Of a stretch of DNA of 64,000 nucleotides, positions 13,179-26,861 are shown one piece after another. Under the pieces are notes generated by a model. It searched no databases. It had not been told where the DNA came from and worked only from the letters and a program-made list of their open reading frames with translations. How positions within the stretch are numbered: position 1 is the first letter of the stretch; every line of letters starts with the position of its first letter. Source of the DNA: Chrysomallon squamiferum (taxonomy: Eukaryota; Mollusca; Gastropoda; Neomphalida; Peltospiridae); the NCBI GenBank assembly GCA_012295275.1, contig CM022667.1, positions 6,975,332-7,039,331 of the forward strand, given 5' to 3'. A program made the translations under genes and the position numbers.

Positions 13179-13736
13179 AGAATTGAATAGTTTTCAATAA
13201 ATTACATTTTAAAAAATTAAATTTTAACAGTTTGTAATGATGATTCTTTGGGACATTTTCATATGGCTTCCAAGATTCAGTTAATCAAATTTGGACAAAA
13301 TGAGCACAAAAAGACATGAAACGAAGCTTGTTTTAGACTTTGTATCATGTTTAACACCACACAAAGGCTCTCCCTCACGAGAGATTTCCTACTGTTGACG
13401 TTGCCAAATATATATTTTGTATGTTTTTCAGTGTTTGTACCTTTCTGCATTCTATTCTGCAATAACAGAACGGAGGAAATTCGTTCTGCCGAATATTACT
13501 AAGCTGATACTGCAAATACACATACTCGTTTTTATTTATTCTGAATAAAATGAAATACAAATGAGTAGACACGCTATCTTGTTTTGGACCTATACTAAAG
13601 TGACGATTGACCGACCTGCGGGAACGAGACACACTGAGACTGAGACAAAGCAGACGTGTATAGTTTATTATAAGTCATGTTTAAGAGATGTATAGTTGAA
13701 TCTTAAACAAGCTGTTTTTCTTCAGTTAAATATAAA

Positions 13737-14305
13737 TCAAGATTCATACGTGTACAGTGAATTATATTTCAGAGATTTGGGAATGTACAAACAACTTGTG
13801 TTGTGTTCCCACAGTTCCAAGTCATCGTCACACTGTTTGCTCCACCTCAGAGTATTAACATCAAACTTGTCTACACTTCTGCATTTCTGTCTGTATTTCC
13901 CGTTACGCCAGCCGCCAATAACGTACACTTCGCTGTTCAGCAGTGTGTAGGTTGCATACAGTCGACACTCGTTCAGAGATGCAACCGTTTGCCACACCAT
14001 ACTATCGATGTCGTAGCAGTCTATGGACGATGCCAGGACCCTCTGTCGTGTGTTGGGGTCACAGTACCAGCCTCCAATAACGAAAATCTTCCTATCATGT
14101 GCAAACATGGCATGGTCAGCTCGTGCTACGAGCAGAGAAGAGCCTCGTTCCCATTGGTTACTACTGAGTTGAAGCACCAGACGTCATCAAGGACATCTTC
14201 ATCCTCCTGGAAACCACCAGAAATATAGAGTCGATTGTTGTGAGTTGTACCTGCATGTTGCGTCCCTACTTCCTGGCAGAGGTTCAATGTTTTCCCATTT
14301 GTCAG
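13737..14305 (-). pseudogene. Kelch-like gene copy 1, C-terminal fragment cut by gap
   Basis: The minus-strand sequence matches the last ~190 residues of the complete Kelch gene at 47808-55331: kelch blades with YISGG, FVIGG and YVIGG, ending YTYES then TGA at 13737. Two single-base changes relative to the complete copy break the frame: a missing C near 14167 and an extra C near 14264. They largely compensate one another. Both lie within 150 bp of the 200-N gap, so they may be consensus errors and not real mutations. The 5' part is lost in the gap. Convergent with Ig copy 1 across about 1 kb. Confidence 0.8.
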
Positions 14306-14505
14306 NNNNNNNNNNNNNNNNNNNNNNNNNNNNNNNNNNNNNNNNNNNNNNNNNNNNNNNNNNNNNNNNNNNNNNNNNNNNNNNNNNNNNNNNNNNNNNN
14401 NNNNNNNNNNNNNNNNNNNNNNNNNNNNNNNNNNNNNNNNNNNNNNNNNNNNNNNNNNNNNNNNNNNNNNNNNNNNNNNNNNNNNNNNNNNNNNNNNNNN
14501 NNNNN
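14306..14505. other. Assembly gap (200 N)
   Basis: Exactly 200 N, the usual placeholder for unknown length. Left side is Kelch copy 1 in minus orientation; right side is Kelch intron 2 in plus orientation, so the join is an inversion point. Confidence 1.
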
Positions 14506-14752
14506 GTGTACCTCAACATTCTCCAAACTAACAATAATGGGAACAAAACCAATTTTAGAAGATTGGACCAGTAGTTCCCTTTACATGAGGGTTCAAAAAG
14601 TTGGTCGTACGCCCGTTTGGTGAAAATTCAAAGGGCGGAGGGGATCTCTCCACATCACTGGTCCGATTGGTCCCGATCAACAAGTATACTAAGTTTCATA
14701 AAATCTTGAGATTGTCGGGTTTAACCCATTGTGATTTGAAACGGAACGAACC
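14506..14752. mobile_element. Right inverted-repeat arm of the intron 2 element, module 2
   Basis: Matches about 29182-29438, the right arm of the foldback-like element in Kelch copy 3; the rest is lost in the gap. It carries several one-base indels against that copy. Confidence 0.65.
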
Positions 14753-15005
14753 ATTATTAGTATCATTATTATTACATTCTATACTGGTGTTGCTTTCATT
14801 CTCTTGTTATTTTTATCAGTAATAGTATTATTACATTGTATATTGTTGCTGTTTATCATTCTTCTTTGATATTTTTATCAGTAAGAGTATTATTACATTG
14901 TATATTGTTGTTGGTTTCATTTTTCTTATTTTTTATCAGTACAGTATTATTGTTAAAGTTATTGTTATTGTTGTTGTCCTTTTGTTGTTATTATTATTAT
15001 TTCAG

Positions 15006-16538
15006 ACAATGTGGTTGATGTCCTTGCTGCCGCTAGTCACACACTCAGATAGTGCCTGTCATCACAGCTCAGAAGATACCCTCAAGAACACCTGTTCTCA
15101 ACAACTGTGTTGACATAGCCAACGTTGCAGAGTTGTATTCCTTTTGAAGCCACTTGAGCAGTTTGTCTTCCAGTTTATGTGTAAAAACTGGCTCATTTTG
15201 TCCAAGTCTTGTGACTTTCACCGACTACGACAATCCCAGCTTATTACGATTCTCAGTTCAGGTTTCCGTCGACTGCAGAGAGGTTGATGTTTTTCTTTCA
15301 CTCCCTCTACTGGGTTGATCATGACGCTGAGACAAGGATGGACTCAACTTTACAATTACTGAACCAAGTATTATTTGAAAATATCAGTGTGCTGGATATG
15401 AAATTGTGCTAGTAGCAAACGTGTGTTTCTAAACGTATGTTCTAAAGTACCAAGTCTTTCAAATATGGTAAATTCTCTGATCATGACAGCAGATTGTAGC
15501 AAAACACTACGCACTCGCAGATTCATCTACTTACAGTTTAGCAAGGAACACTGTTCCAGGACTAAACAATCTACGTGGATACGAACAGACGGTGTTAGTA
15601 TCCGGTGGCTTCAGTAATGAGAGAGTGGGACGACTAGCAGTATTTGGTTTCTGGACAAGTTCACCTCTTCTCTTAAATGCCTGACCAAAATACCTCATGT
15701 GGACCAGTGTAACTTTGGCATGGCCACACATAACAACAAACTGTACATTGTAGGTGGATGTTTCAATGATCAGATGCAGGAAGTTATTCATCCTTTGGAT
15801 TCTGCTACGATCCTAAAGAGGACAGATGGCAGAGCATTGCTCAGATGACCCAGGAGCGATGTCGTTTTGTGCTAGGAGTGGCAGAGAACAACTCCATGCA
15901 ATAGGAGGGGATCCATATGCATCAGACATTCAACTGCAGGGTGCTCCTGTGAGCGGTATGATCCAGATACTGACAAATGGGAAAACATTGAACCTCTGCC
16001 AGGAAGTAGGACGCAACATGCAGGTACAACTCACAACAATCGACTCTATATTTCTGGTGGTTTCCAGGAGGATGAAGATGTCCTTGATGACGTCTGGTGC
16101 TTCAACTCGAGTAGTAACCAATGGGAACGAGGCTCTTCTCTGCTCGTAGCACGAGCTGACCATGCCATGTTTGCACATGATAGGAAGATTTTCGTTATTG
16201 AGGCTGGTACTGTGACCCCAACACACGACAGAGGGTCCTGGCATCGTCCATGAGACTGCTACGACATCGATAGTATGGTGTGGCAAACGGTTGCATCTCT
16301 GAACGAGTGTCGACTGTATGCAACCTACACACTGCTGAACAGCGAAGTGTACGTTATTGGCGGCTGGCGTAACGGGAAATACAGACAGAAATGCAGAAGT
16401 GTAGACAAGTTTGATGTTAATACTCTGAGGTGGAGCAAACAGTGTGACGATGACTTGGAACTGTGGGAACACAACACAAGTTGTTTGTACATTCCAAAAT
16501 CTCTGAAATATAATTCACTGTACACGTATGAATCTTGA
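15006..16538 (+). pseudogene. Kelch-like gene copy 2, exon 3 with many frameshifts
   Basis: Starts after TTATTTCAG like exon 3 of copies 3 and 4 and ends at the same YTYES-TGA. Nucleotide identity to copy 3 is very high, yet about a dozen small indels break the frame. Examples, against copy 3: an extra CA near 15043, an inserted TT near 15141, CCCTC for CCTC near 15301, GAGAGAG for GAGAG near 15622, CCTTTGG for CCTTTTGG near 15792, TTGAGG for TTGGAGG near 16198 and CATGAGAC for CATAGAC near 16250. They sit mainly at homopolymers or short repeats and extend the length of the exon. Either a pseudogene or unpolished long-read consensus next to a gap. No exon 1 or 2 is present. Confidence 0.8.
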
Positions 16539-17339
16539 TTCATATTTAACTGAAGAAAAAAACTTGTTTAAGATTCAACTATACATCTCTTAAACATGAC
16601 TTATAATAAACTATACACGCCTTTGCTTTGCTCAGTCTCAGTGTGTCGTTCCCGCAGTCGGTCAATCGTCACTTTAGTATAGGTCCAAAACAAGATAGCG
16701 TGTCTACTCATTTGTATTTTATTTTATTCAGAATAAATAAAACGAGTATGTGTATTTGCAGTATCAGCTTAGTAATATTCGGCAGAACGAATTTCCTCCG
16801 TTCTGTTATTGCAGAATAGAATGCAGAAAGGTACAAACACTGAAAAACATACAAAATATATATTTGGCAACGTCAAGGCAAATCAGATAGTGTGCTCATT
16901 TTGTCCAAATTTGTTTAACTGAATCTTGGAAGCCATATGAAAATGTCCCAAAGAATCATCATTACAAACTGTTAAAATTTAATTTTTAAAATGTAATTTA
17001 TTGAAAACTATTCAATTCTTTTTATTGACTACAATAAAGAAAAAAAAAAAAAATCAAAATCTTACAGGGACATATAATTGAAACACAGCAAGGATAATTC
17101 TAAATCAGAAAGTTTCCATTTATTAAAACCTGCCATTTTTTAATATTATTTTTCATACGTGTGTATATATGTGTTTTATGTATGTGTATCACAGTGTGTG
17201 TGTTAATGAATTTCATAAATATTATTTTCATTGTGAGTATTGTGTTTGATTTATCGTCATAGCTTCAGTTAAAAAATAATCATCTTAATGAAAAAGGAAA
17301 TGGAATATCTGCTGTGAAAACATCATTTTCCTCTTATTT

Positions 17340-19285
<1,946 letters not shown>

Positions 19286-19388
19286 CTTCTCTGTAGAAAA
19301 AAACCGATGTTTTAATAGCCAAAAGAAAAAGGAAAATATTGATCTTTTAACGCTCTGTTCAAAACTGAAATAGACAATTTCATCTGTA

Positions 19389-19396
19389 TGACGTCA
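19389..19396. promoter_or_regulatory. CRE upstream of Ig copy 2
   Basis: Perfect TGACGTCA in GTATGACGTCATAC, about 105 bp 5' of the ATG at 19285. Confidence 0.5.
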
Positions 19397-19679
19397 TACG
19401 TACATTCCTACACTACACTTAAATTCTACCACTATAACTAAAATGAAGCAAACAGAAGGAAAAAATAAATTAATAATAATAATAATAATCAGAAGAATAA
19501 TAAAGTAAATTAATAAAATCATCAATAAAAAATATAATTAAAATGTTCTTAAAGTAATAGGAGACTTCTTTAATGAAAACAGTTTAGTGTAATCAATGAA
19601 AATTGAGATGCTGGAAATAATTTAACAAGATATGAACACAGTGATAAATGACTCAATTAGAAATTTGTATACAGGCATA

Positions 19680-20118
19680 TTATAACTGAACTGATCAGAA
19701 ACATGTAAACAGTTACCACATTGTAACTGATCTGATCAGAAACATGTAAACAGTTAACATATTATAACTGAACTGATCAGAAACATGTAAACAGTTACCA
19801 CATTGTAACTGATCTGATCAGAAACATGTAAACAGTTAAGATACTGTAACTGAACTGATGAGAAACATGTAAACAGTTAACATATTATAACTGAACTGAT
19901 CAGAAACATGTAAACAGTTAACACATTGTAACTGATCTGATCAGAAACATGTAAACAGTTAAGATATTGTAACTGAACTGATCAGAAACATGTAAACAGT
20001 TAACATATTATAACTGAACTGATCAGAAACATGTAAACAGTTAACATATTGTAACTGATCAGAAACCTGTAACAGTTAACATATAACTCAACGGATCAGA
20101 AACATGTAAACATGTAAC
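19680..20118. repeat. 41-bp minisatellite upstream of Ig copy 2
   Basis: About 10 units of the same repeat as 9300-10388, in inverse orientation, with GTAAACA in most units. Shorter than in modules 1 and 3. Confidence 0.9.
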
Positions 20119-20309
20119 TGAACTAAAGAAAAAATGATCAGAAAATCATTTCCTTTTTTGTTTATTGTTATTGCTGATGTTGTTGTTGTTGTTTTTGTTC
20201 TTGTTGCTTTGATAATGTCATTGTCGTAATAGTTGTTATTTTAAGACAAGAAAGAACAGTTTAAAAACTTAATACAAATTCTTCGAAGACGCAGATGTCT
20301 TAGTCAGTC

Positions 20310-20545
20310 AATGGTCAACAATTAGTGGTAGAGGTAGTAGCAGTTGTAATAGCAATAGTAGTAGTAGAGTAGCAGTTGTGGTTTTCAAAGTGGTACTAGT
20401 ATTAGTGGTGATTGTAATAGTGGTTGTCTTAGTAGCAGCAATAATATTAGTAGTAGTGGTTGTGGTCATGTTGCTAGTAAAAACAGTGGTAGTAGCAGTA
20501 GTAGTGATTGAAATGGTGGTTATAGTAGTAGTAGTAGACACATTT
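20310..20545. repeat. Cryptically simple GTA/GTG-rich segment, module 2
   Basis: Inverted counterpart of 8890-9118; the open frames in it are compositional. Confidence 0.85.
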
Positions 20546-20844
20546 ACTTGTTTATTAATGTGGATTGGAAGTTTTTCAAGTTGTGTTTTACATCAGATTA
20601 TGTCAATGTCTTGCGGGTCAGAGCCCCATTGACAGTATAAATGATTGAAAACGGCACTATCCTAAAGTAAAATGACAAATAAATAAATACATAATAGCTT
20701 AAGCACAACTTACCACTAGCTTTTCATTGCAAGTGAATTATGCCCTTGAAATTTAGTTGCTAACTGATTAATGTTTGATGCTATATAATCTAAACCCAGT
20801 ATCCCTTCTTTAAAACTTGTCAGTTCTGTTTCTCTTTATATTAG

Positions 20845-20927
20845 ATTTTGTTAGAGAACTAAATCTACTTTATGTAACATATGATGCAAGAAAACATGAA
20901 ATACACTATCCTTTTCAGAATGTACCT
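20845..20927 (+). CDS. Orphan exon-like segment, module 2
   Basis: Counterpart of 8502-8584 with the same TATATTAG acceptor and GTAAGT donor; open as DFVRELNLLYVTYDARKHEI and onward. Again opposite in strand to the Ig gene. Unrecognised. Confidence 0.35.
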
Positions 20928-20949
20928 GTAAGTAAAAGCCTTTTGAATC

Positions 20950-21006
<57 letters not shown>
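20950..21006. repeat. (ATT)n microsatellite
   Basis: Perfect ATT run next to the orphan exon. Confidence 0.95.
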
Positions 21007-21007
<1 letters not shown>

Positions 21008-21137
21008 TTAATTTCATTAATTCACATTTCCCTCATCTTTTTAAAATGTGTTTTCTGCTTCTTAATTACACTTTGATTCAGTCATTTCTTCTTGAATTTG
21101 TTCGTCAGCAAATCGACACGACACATCTGTGAGCATA

Positions 21138-21562
21138 CTTCAGTACAAAACACGTCTGTAAATGTTGCATTAACATTCTGTTTTATTCAGTACAAAACAC
21201 GTCTGTAAATGTCGCATTAACATTCTGTTTTATTCAGTACAAAACACGTCTGTAAATGTCGCATTAACATTCTGTTTTATTCAGTACAAAACACGTCTGT
21301 AAATGTTGCATTAACATTCTGTTTTATTCAGTACAAAACACGTCTGTAAATGTTGCATTAACATTCTGTTTTATTCAGTACAAAACACGTCTGTAAATGT
21401 TGCATTAACATTCTGTTTTATTCAGTACAAAACACGTCTGTAAATGTTGCATTAACATTCTGTTTTATTCAGTACAAAACACGTCTGTAAATGTTGCATT
21501 AACATTCTGTTTTATTCAGTACAAAACACGTCTGTAAATGTTGCATTAACATTCTGTTTTAC
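21138..21562. repeat. 47-bp tandem array (9 units)
   Basis: The unit begins CAGTACAAAACACGTCTGTA and continues AATGTTGCATTAACATTC. The repeat start recurs every 47 bp from 21141. Module 3 has about four units (36118-36320); modules 1 and 4 have one (near 8280 and 42890). Confidence 0.95.
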
Positions 21563-23084
21563 TGAGGTCAAATGAGAACAGCACTAAGCATCTTCAGTTG
21601 ATATCTTTGGCTAGTTCTGAGATGTTGTGAAGCTCTTTCTTTTGCAGGTTTATTTGAAAAATACCAAATTTTTCTTTCAAAAATCCTACTTGAAACAACT
21701 ATTATTGCTAAAAAGACCTTTCTAATATCACATGTCCGCTATTTTCATGAAAATTATGGATGCCAGTAAGAAATGTCATTTACAAAGGGTTTATAAACTG
21801 ATTTTACGAATAAAAGTAACATACTTATCCTGCAGGGGTATTTAGAAAATTTAAACATGCTCACATCAAGAGAATTTCTCGACTGAAGAAAACTTTTCAG
21901 TTTGATCCTCAGCATCACTTGTCATTTCGCCACTAACAGGTAAACACTGAAAACGGTGGAAGGGTTGATGATTATTATTTAAAAAGTTAAACACAAATCA
22001 TTTTACACTAACAGATAAGCTGCAGAGCCCCTGTAGAGAACATTTGCTTTGGATGCAGCACTAACACAGGCTGATGTTCACGTAGTGGTTCATTTTGTCC
22101 CCTATCTGAGGTTTTTAATTTTAATTGTTGTTTATGCTGAGGAATACTATTTGTAAAAATGTTACTATCACATGATCTACCTTTAGCTCACAAAAATGTC
22201 ACGTCCATTTCCCAGATAATTATTTTCTGGCCTTTAGCAAATTGCCAAAACCATTTCGAAGCAAACTCAATCACAACAAAGTGTGTTTTGCAGTTCTTAG
22301 GCTTTTGCCTTGACTCAGTTGCATCAAATACATGTAGGATTATTAGTAATAAAAAAAAAAAAAAGATTAATGCAATTTATTTTCGCACTTTAAAACGGTT
22401 TTATTCTTGGTATGGACATGACTATAATGATATGTAAGACAGATCTGCAGGAAATGAAAAATAAAACTAACGCTAAGGGACCGTTCAAACGTTGTCCAAA
22501 TTAAACAGCCACCCAACCCTTGTAACGCTAGACTATACAAAATATAAGGTGAGGCTCGAAGATGTCACCTCCAACACACAGACGTGCGGGTTTTCACGTG
22601 ATCTCCATTTAAATACAATGTGAAAAATTAAAACTGGTGTATGAAAGCATTTCACCTGGATATATAATTGTGATGGGTTTACATTTACCTGTAAAAACCT
22701 ACATTAAGGTATTTTTCAGAAAATAACTCTCAACCTTTTTTTTTCTTTTCGGAGGGGGCGGTTTATAATAAGTCTTGTTTATTTCTGTCTTAAATTGCAA
22801 AACCAAACAAACAAGTGTAATCGTAAATAGTAGATACTTAATGAGTTAAATATCTATATTACAAGTTTCTTAAGAATATAGCTATTATAAACAAGAACAA
22901 GTCTATTAACGAACAATTCATCCACAAAAGTCGCAAAAACAAAAAAAACAAAAAAATCAACAAAAAAACAAGAACAAAAAACGGATACACATTTGACCAC
23001 TGGACCGCTGGCTAGGCTATAACAGCGCTTCATTATATTGGTGTTGGGTCGGGGTTAAATATTAGTGAGAAAAACGAGTTTTTC
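21563..23084. other. Intergenic part of module 2
   Basis: No gene is seen. Inverted homologue of 6826-8270. An open frame at 22159-22437 is damaged in the equivalent parts of other modules and shows no domain. Confidence 0.6.
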
Positions 23085-23220
23085 CTACATTTTGTTTATG
23101 GCAAGGACATTCTTTTCCATAGCCATGGTAACGAAACCTGATTTTTCTAAACATGTAAGATCCAGCAAAACGTGTGGAATTTCCAAAACATTCCAAGAAT
23201 TTCCAAAACGCATACGAACC
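23085..23220 (-). pseudogene. Orphan tail exon of the Ig paralogue, module 2
   Basis: Counterpart of 6690-6825, with the same acceptor and the same 44-codon frame ending INKM. The upstream Ig exons of the paralogue are absent from this module, so the exon is stranded unless spliced to another gene. Confidence 0.4.
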
Positions 23221-23231
23221 CTGATTATTAC

Positions 23232-23239
23232 TATTATAG

Positions 23240-23297
<58 letters not shown>

Positions 23298-23323
23298 CAC
23301 GTTAATACAACACACACACACAC

Positions 23324-23393
<70 letters not shown>
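23232..23393. repeat. (ATT)n, (AC)n and (GA)n
   Basis: Consecutive simple repeats in the intron between the orphan TM and tail exons. Confidence 0.95.
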
Positions 23394-23395
<2 letters not shown>

Positions 23396-23415
23396 TGTTA
23401 TTGGTAGTTACTCAC

Positions 23416-23482
23416 GTTAATACAATACATCCCATCATCATCCAGGTTGCTGCGTGTTTACAGTAGACAGCAGGTGTACATG
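23416..23482 (-). pseudogene. Orphan TM exon of the Ig paralogue, module 2
   Basis: The 67-nt counterpart of 6440-6506 with intact splice sites. No Ig exon was found 5' of it before the module edge. Confidence 0.45.
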
Positions 23483-23889
23483 CTGAGATAAAGAATATAG
23501 AATACAAAATATGTACATAACTGTACTGTTTATCTCACTGATGTACTGTTTTAGAATCAAAGTTATAATAAAAATTTCTTAGTTTTAAGCAAGTATGAAT
23601 TAAATAGCAATTAATCAGTTACGGTTGTCCTGTTTACTGGTGTCACGGTGAAAAAAATAAAAATATAAAATAAAATAAAATAAATAAAAATATAATAAAA
23701 TAAAATAAATAATTAAATCAATAAATTAATAATTAAATAAATAATATTAATTTCAAAAATTAAGTTTAAAACATTGAAAATATCAAAACAAATAAATATC
23801 AAACTGTCATTATTTATTTATCTATTTTATTTTGTTTTATTGTAGGTATTTGTTTTAAATTAATATTACTTTCTTATCTTTAGCATCGG

Positions 23890-24188
23890 TTATTAATAAA
23901 GTGAATTTACTCATCCAGCTTTACAGGAGCAGTTAGCCTGTGATAGCTGTTTCGTGCTTTCCTCGGGCCGACCTCTCAGGAAGATACGAAACCGACACAT
24001 CATCTGGAATACTTTTTCGATCAGCTACGCCATTTTGAATGTTAGCTTGTGGGACGTACTTATAGTACGAAAGGGGGCGTGGCTTACTGAGTAATTGTGG
24101 AAACATGAGTGACGTATCTATGAGTGAAATCCAACAGAATTTCGCAGTTGTATTTATAAAGTCAAAAGACAACAGATGCCGAAATGAT

Positions 24189-24257
<69 letters not shown>

Positions 24258-24270
24258 TCTCTGATTATAA
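23890..24270. other. Block specific to modules 2 and 3
   Basis: Replaces the 4.6-kb paralogue region (about 1480-6060) of module 1. It is GC-richer at about 23940-24110, with GGGGGCGTGGCTTA near 24070. A minus-strand frame of about 70 residues beyond the (GA)n run is open here, but an extra T in module 3 (near 38750) breaks it, so coding is doubtful. Includes a (TC)n run at 24189-24262. Confidence 0.5.
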
Positions 24271-24740
24271 CAGTCAGAACATGATAAAACAATTAGGAGT
24301 TACAGTATACAAATAGTAACTAGAAAAAAAGAAAAACTCGCAATATATTCTGAATTTAATGTTTTAATCATGTATATACATTGCATCCTGCCTCTAACAT
24401 CGTTATGTGTATACAACCCGAGATTGTTGCTTTTCTCTGTCAAAACTGATACCACGAGGATACATTATTAATAATTACTGTGGCATTATGTGTTATATTT
24501 GATTATAAATTCCCTCTCAACTTTCTTTTTCCTTCTTTTTTCTTTTTAAAAACCCATCCATGACGTCATATTTGGAATCCATCCCCTGCTTTTACGCAGC
24601 TGAATTTCTACGCAGCGATTCAGTTAGCCACGTGAAAAATTACGCAGTAAATCATCTCTACACAAATTTGATTCTGAGTCGGATAAGATAAAATAAGATC
24701 AAATATTCTACAATTTTAATTTTTTTGTTTTCTTTTCTTT
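24271..24740. repeat. Outer edge of module 2
   Basis: Inverted counterpart of 925-1480, near-identical to 39000-39480. Its end abuts the 25-bp array. Confidence 0.7.
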
Positions 24741-24804
24741 TTTAATGTTTTTCAATCAGAACACATTATCAAAAAATTACATTACAAAAATTGCCTACAC
24801 CAAT

Positions 24805-26293
24805 GTCATTACACCAGTCACGATGTACAGTCATTACACCAGTTATATTGTACAGTCATTACACCAGTCATCCTGTACAGTCATTACACAAGTCACCCTG
24901 TACAGTCATTACACTAGTCAGGCTGTACAGTCATTACACCAGTCACACTGTATAGTCATTACACCAGTCACACTGTACAGTCATTACACCAGTCATCCTG
25001 TACAGTCATTACACCAGTCACGCTGTACAGTCATTACACAAGTCACTGTACAGTCATTATACCAGTCACGTTGTGCAATCATTACAGTCATACAGTCATT
25101 ACACCAGTCACGCTGTACAGTCATTACACAGTCATTACACCAGTCGGGCTGTACAGTGTACAGTCATTACACCAGTCACTGTACAGTCATTACACCAGTC
25201 AGGCTGTCATTAGTCATTACACCAGTCACACTGTACAGTCATTACACAGTCATTACACCAGTCACGCTGTGCAGTCATTACACTGTACAGTCATTACACC
25301 AGTCAGGCTCAGTCATTACACCAGTCACACTGTACAGTCATTACACCAGTCAGTCAGTCATTACACCAGTCAGGCTGTACAGTCATTACACCAGTCAGGC
25401 TGTACAGTCATTACACCAGTCAGGCTGTACAGTCATTACACCAGTCACGCTGTACAGTCATTACACCAGTCACGCTGTACAGTCATTACACCAGTCAGGC
25501 TGTACAGTCATTACACCAGTCATGTACAGTCATTACACCAGTCAGGCTGTACAGTCATTACACCAGTCACACAGTCATTACACCAGTCATCATTACACCA
25601 GTCACGCTGTACAGTCATTACACCAGTCACGCTGTACAGTCATTACACCAGTCACACTGTACAGTCATTACACCAGTCATGCTGTACAGTCATTACACCA
25701 GTCAGGCTGTACAGTCATTACACCAGTCAGGCTGTACAGTCATGTACAGTCATTACACCAGTCAGGCTGTACAGTCATTACACAAGTCAGGCTGTACAGT
25801 CATTACACCAGTCATTACACCTGTACAGTCATTTACACAAGTCAGGCTGTACAGTCATTACACCAGTCACACAAGTCATTACACCAGGGCTGTACAGTCA
25901 TTACACCAGTCAGGCTGTACAGTCATTACACCAGTCAGGCTGTACAGTCATTACACCAGTCAGGCTGTACAGTCATTACACGCTGTAGTCAGGCAGTCAT
26001 TACACCAGTCACGCTGTACAGTGTCACAGTCATTACACTAGTCACGCTGTACAGTCATTACACCAGTCAGGCTGTACAGTCATTACACAAGTCACTGTAC
26101 AGTCATTACACTAGTCACGCTGTACAGTCATTACACAAGTCAGGCTGTACAGTCATTACACTAGTCACGCTGTACAGTGATTACACCAGTCACGCTGTAC
26201 AGTCATTACACCAGTGATACTGTACAGTCATTATACAAGTCACACTGTGCAGTCATTACACCAGTGATACTGTACATTCATTTCACCAGTAAC
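24805..26293. repeat. 25-bp TGTACA minisatellite, array A
   Basis: Unit TGTACAGTCATTACACCAGT plus CACGC (or CAGGC, CACAC), about 60 units including many truncated ones. The long open frames through it, up to 490 codons, arise because the unit has no stop in any frame and cycles every 75 nt. I treat it as non-coding. It joins the outer edge of module 2 to intron 1 of Kelch copy 3. Confidence 0.95.
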
Positions 26294-26861
26294 ACCATAC
26301 ACAATACCATTCCTCCTTGTATATATTATATATGTAGTGACTATTTATTTCAGATATACGATTGAAATGAACATGCTGAATGTTTACGGCTCAGTTTTAT
26401 AAGTTCGATGAGTGTACTCGGTATTAACAGTTGAACCTTATCAGTAGAATGAATACAGTTAATATATACAGATGAGTTTTTTGAGTAAAGTTAACATACT
26501 GACCAGTTACAGTTCAGTTTTATGAATACATAGAACATACTGATACTTACAGATGAGTTTTATGAGTAAAGTTAACATACTGACCAGTTACAGTTCAGTT
26601 TTATGAATACATAGAACATACTGATACTTACAGATGAGTTTTATGAGTGAAATAAACGTTCTGAGTATTCGAGGTAAAATTTAAATTACACTAAATGTAC
26701 TGAAGTTGACAGCTGTTGTCTTATTGAGCATTATCAGCTTCGTTATTGTTATGTGTGTAATTACCAAACACACACTGAATAAGCTGAGTATCTTTTATTT
26801 ATTTATTTACCTTACTTTCTAATTTATTAATTAATTTATTTATTTGTTTTGAAATGTTCAG
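26294..26861. other. Kelch intron 1, module 3
   Basis: AT-rich intronic sequence leading to exon 2. An ~81-bp piece (from GATGAGTTTTTTGAGTAAAG onward) is duplicated in tandem at about 26470-26640; the sister fragment at 40570-40690 has it once. Confidence 0.6.

Noticed and set aside
13803-14228. Antisense frames of 140-180 codons over the Kelch exon 3 copies
   Set aside because: Shadows of the conserved Kelch coding strand; the reverse frames have no homology.
22159-22437. 92-codon frame in module 2 (also 36914 in module 3)
   Set aside because: Crosses an A run that differs between modules and has no domain; the equivalent place in module 1 is not open.
24745-26217. 490-codon open frame and its overlapping relatives through the 25-bp array (also 52558-53790 on -)
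   Set aside because: The unit has no stop in any phase, so long frames arise automatically; the product is a cycling 25-residue repeat without start context, domain or splice logic.
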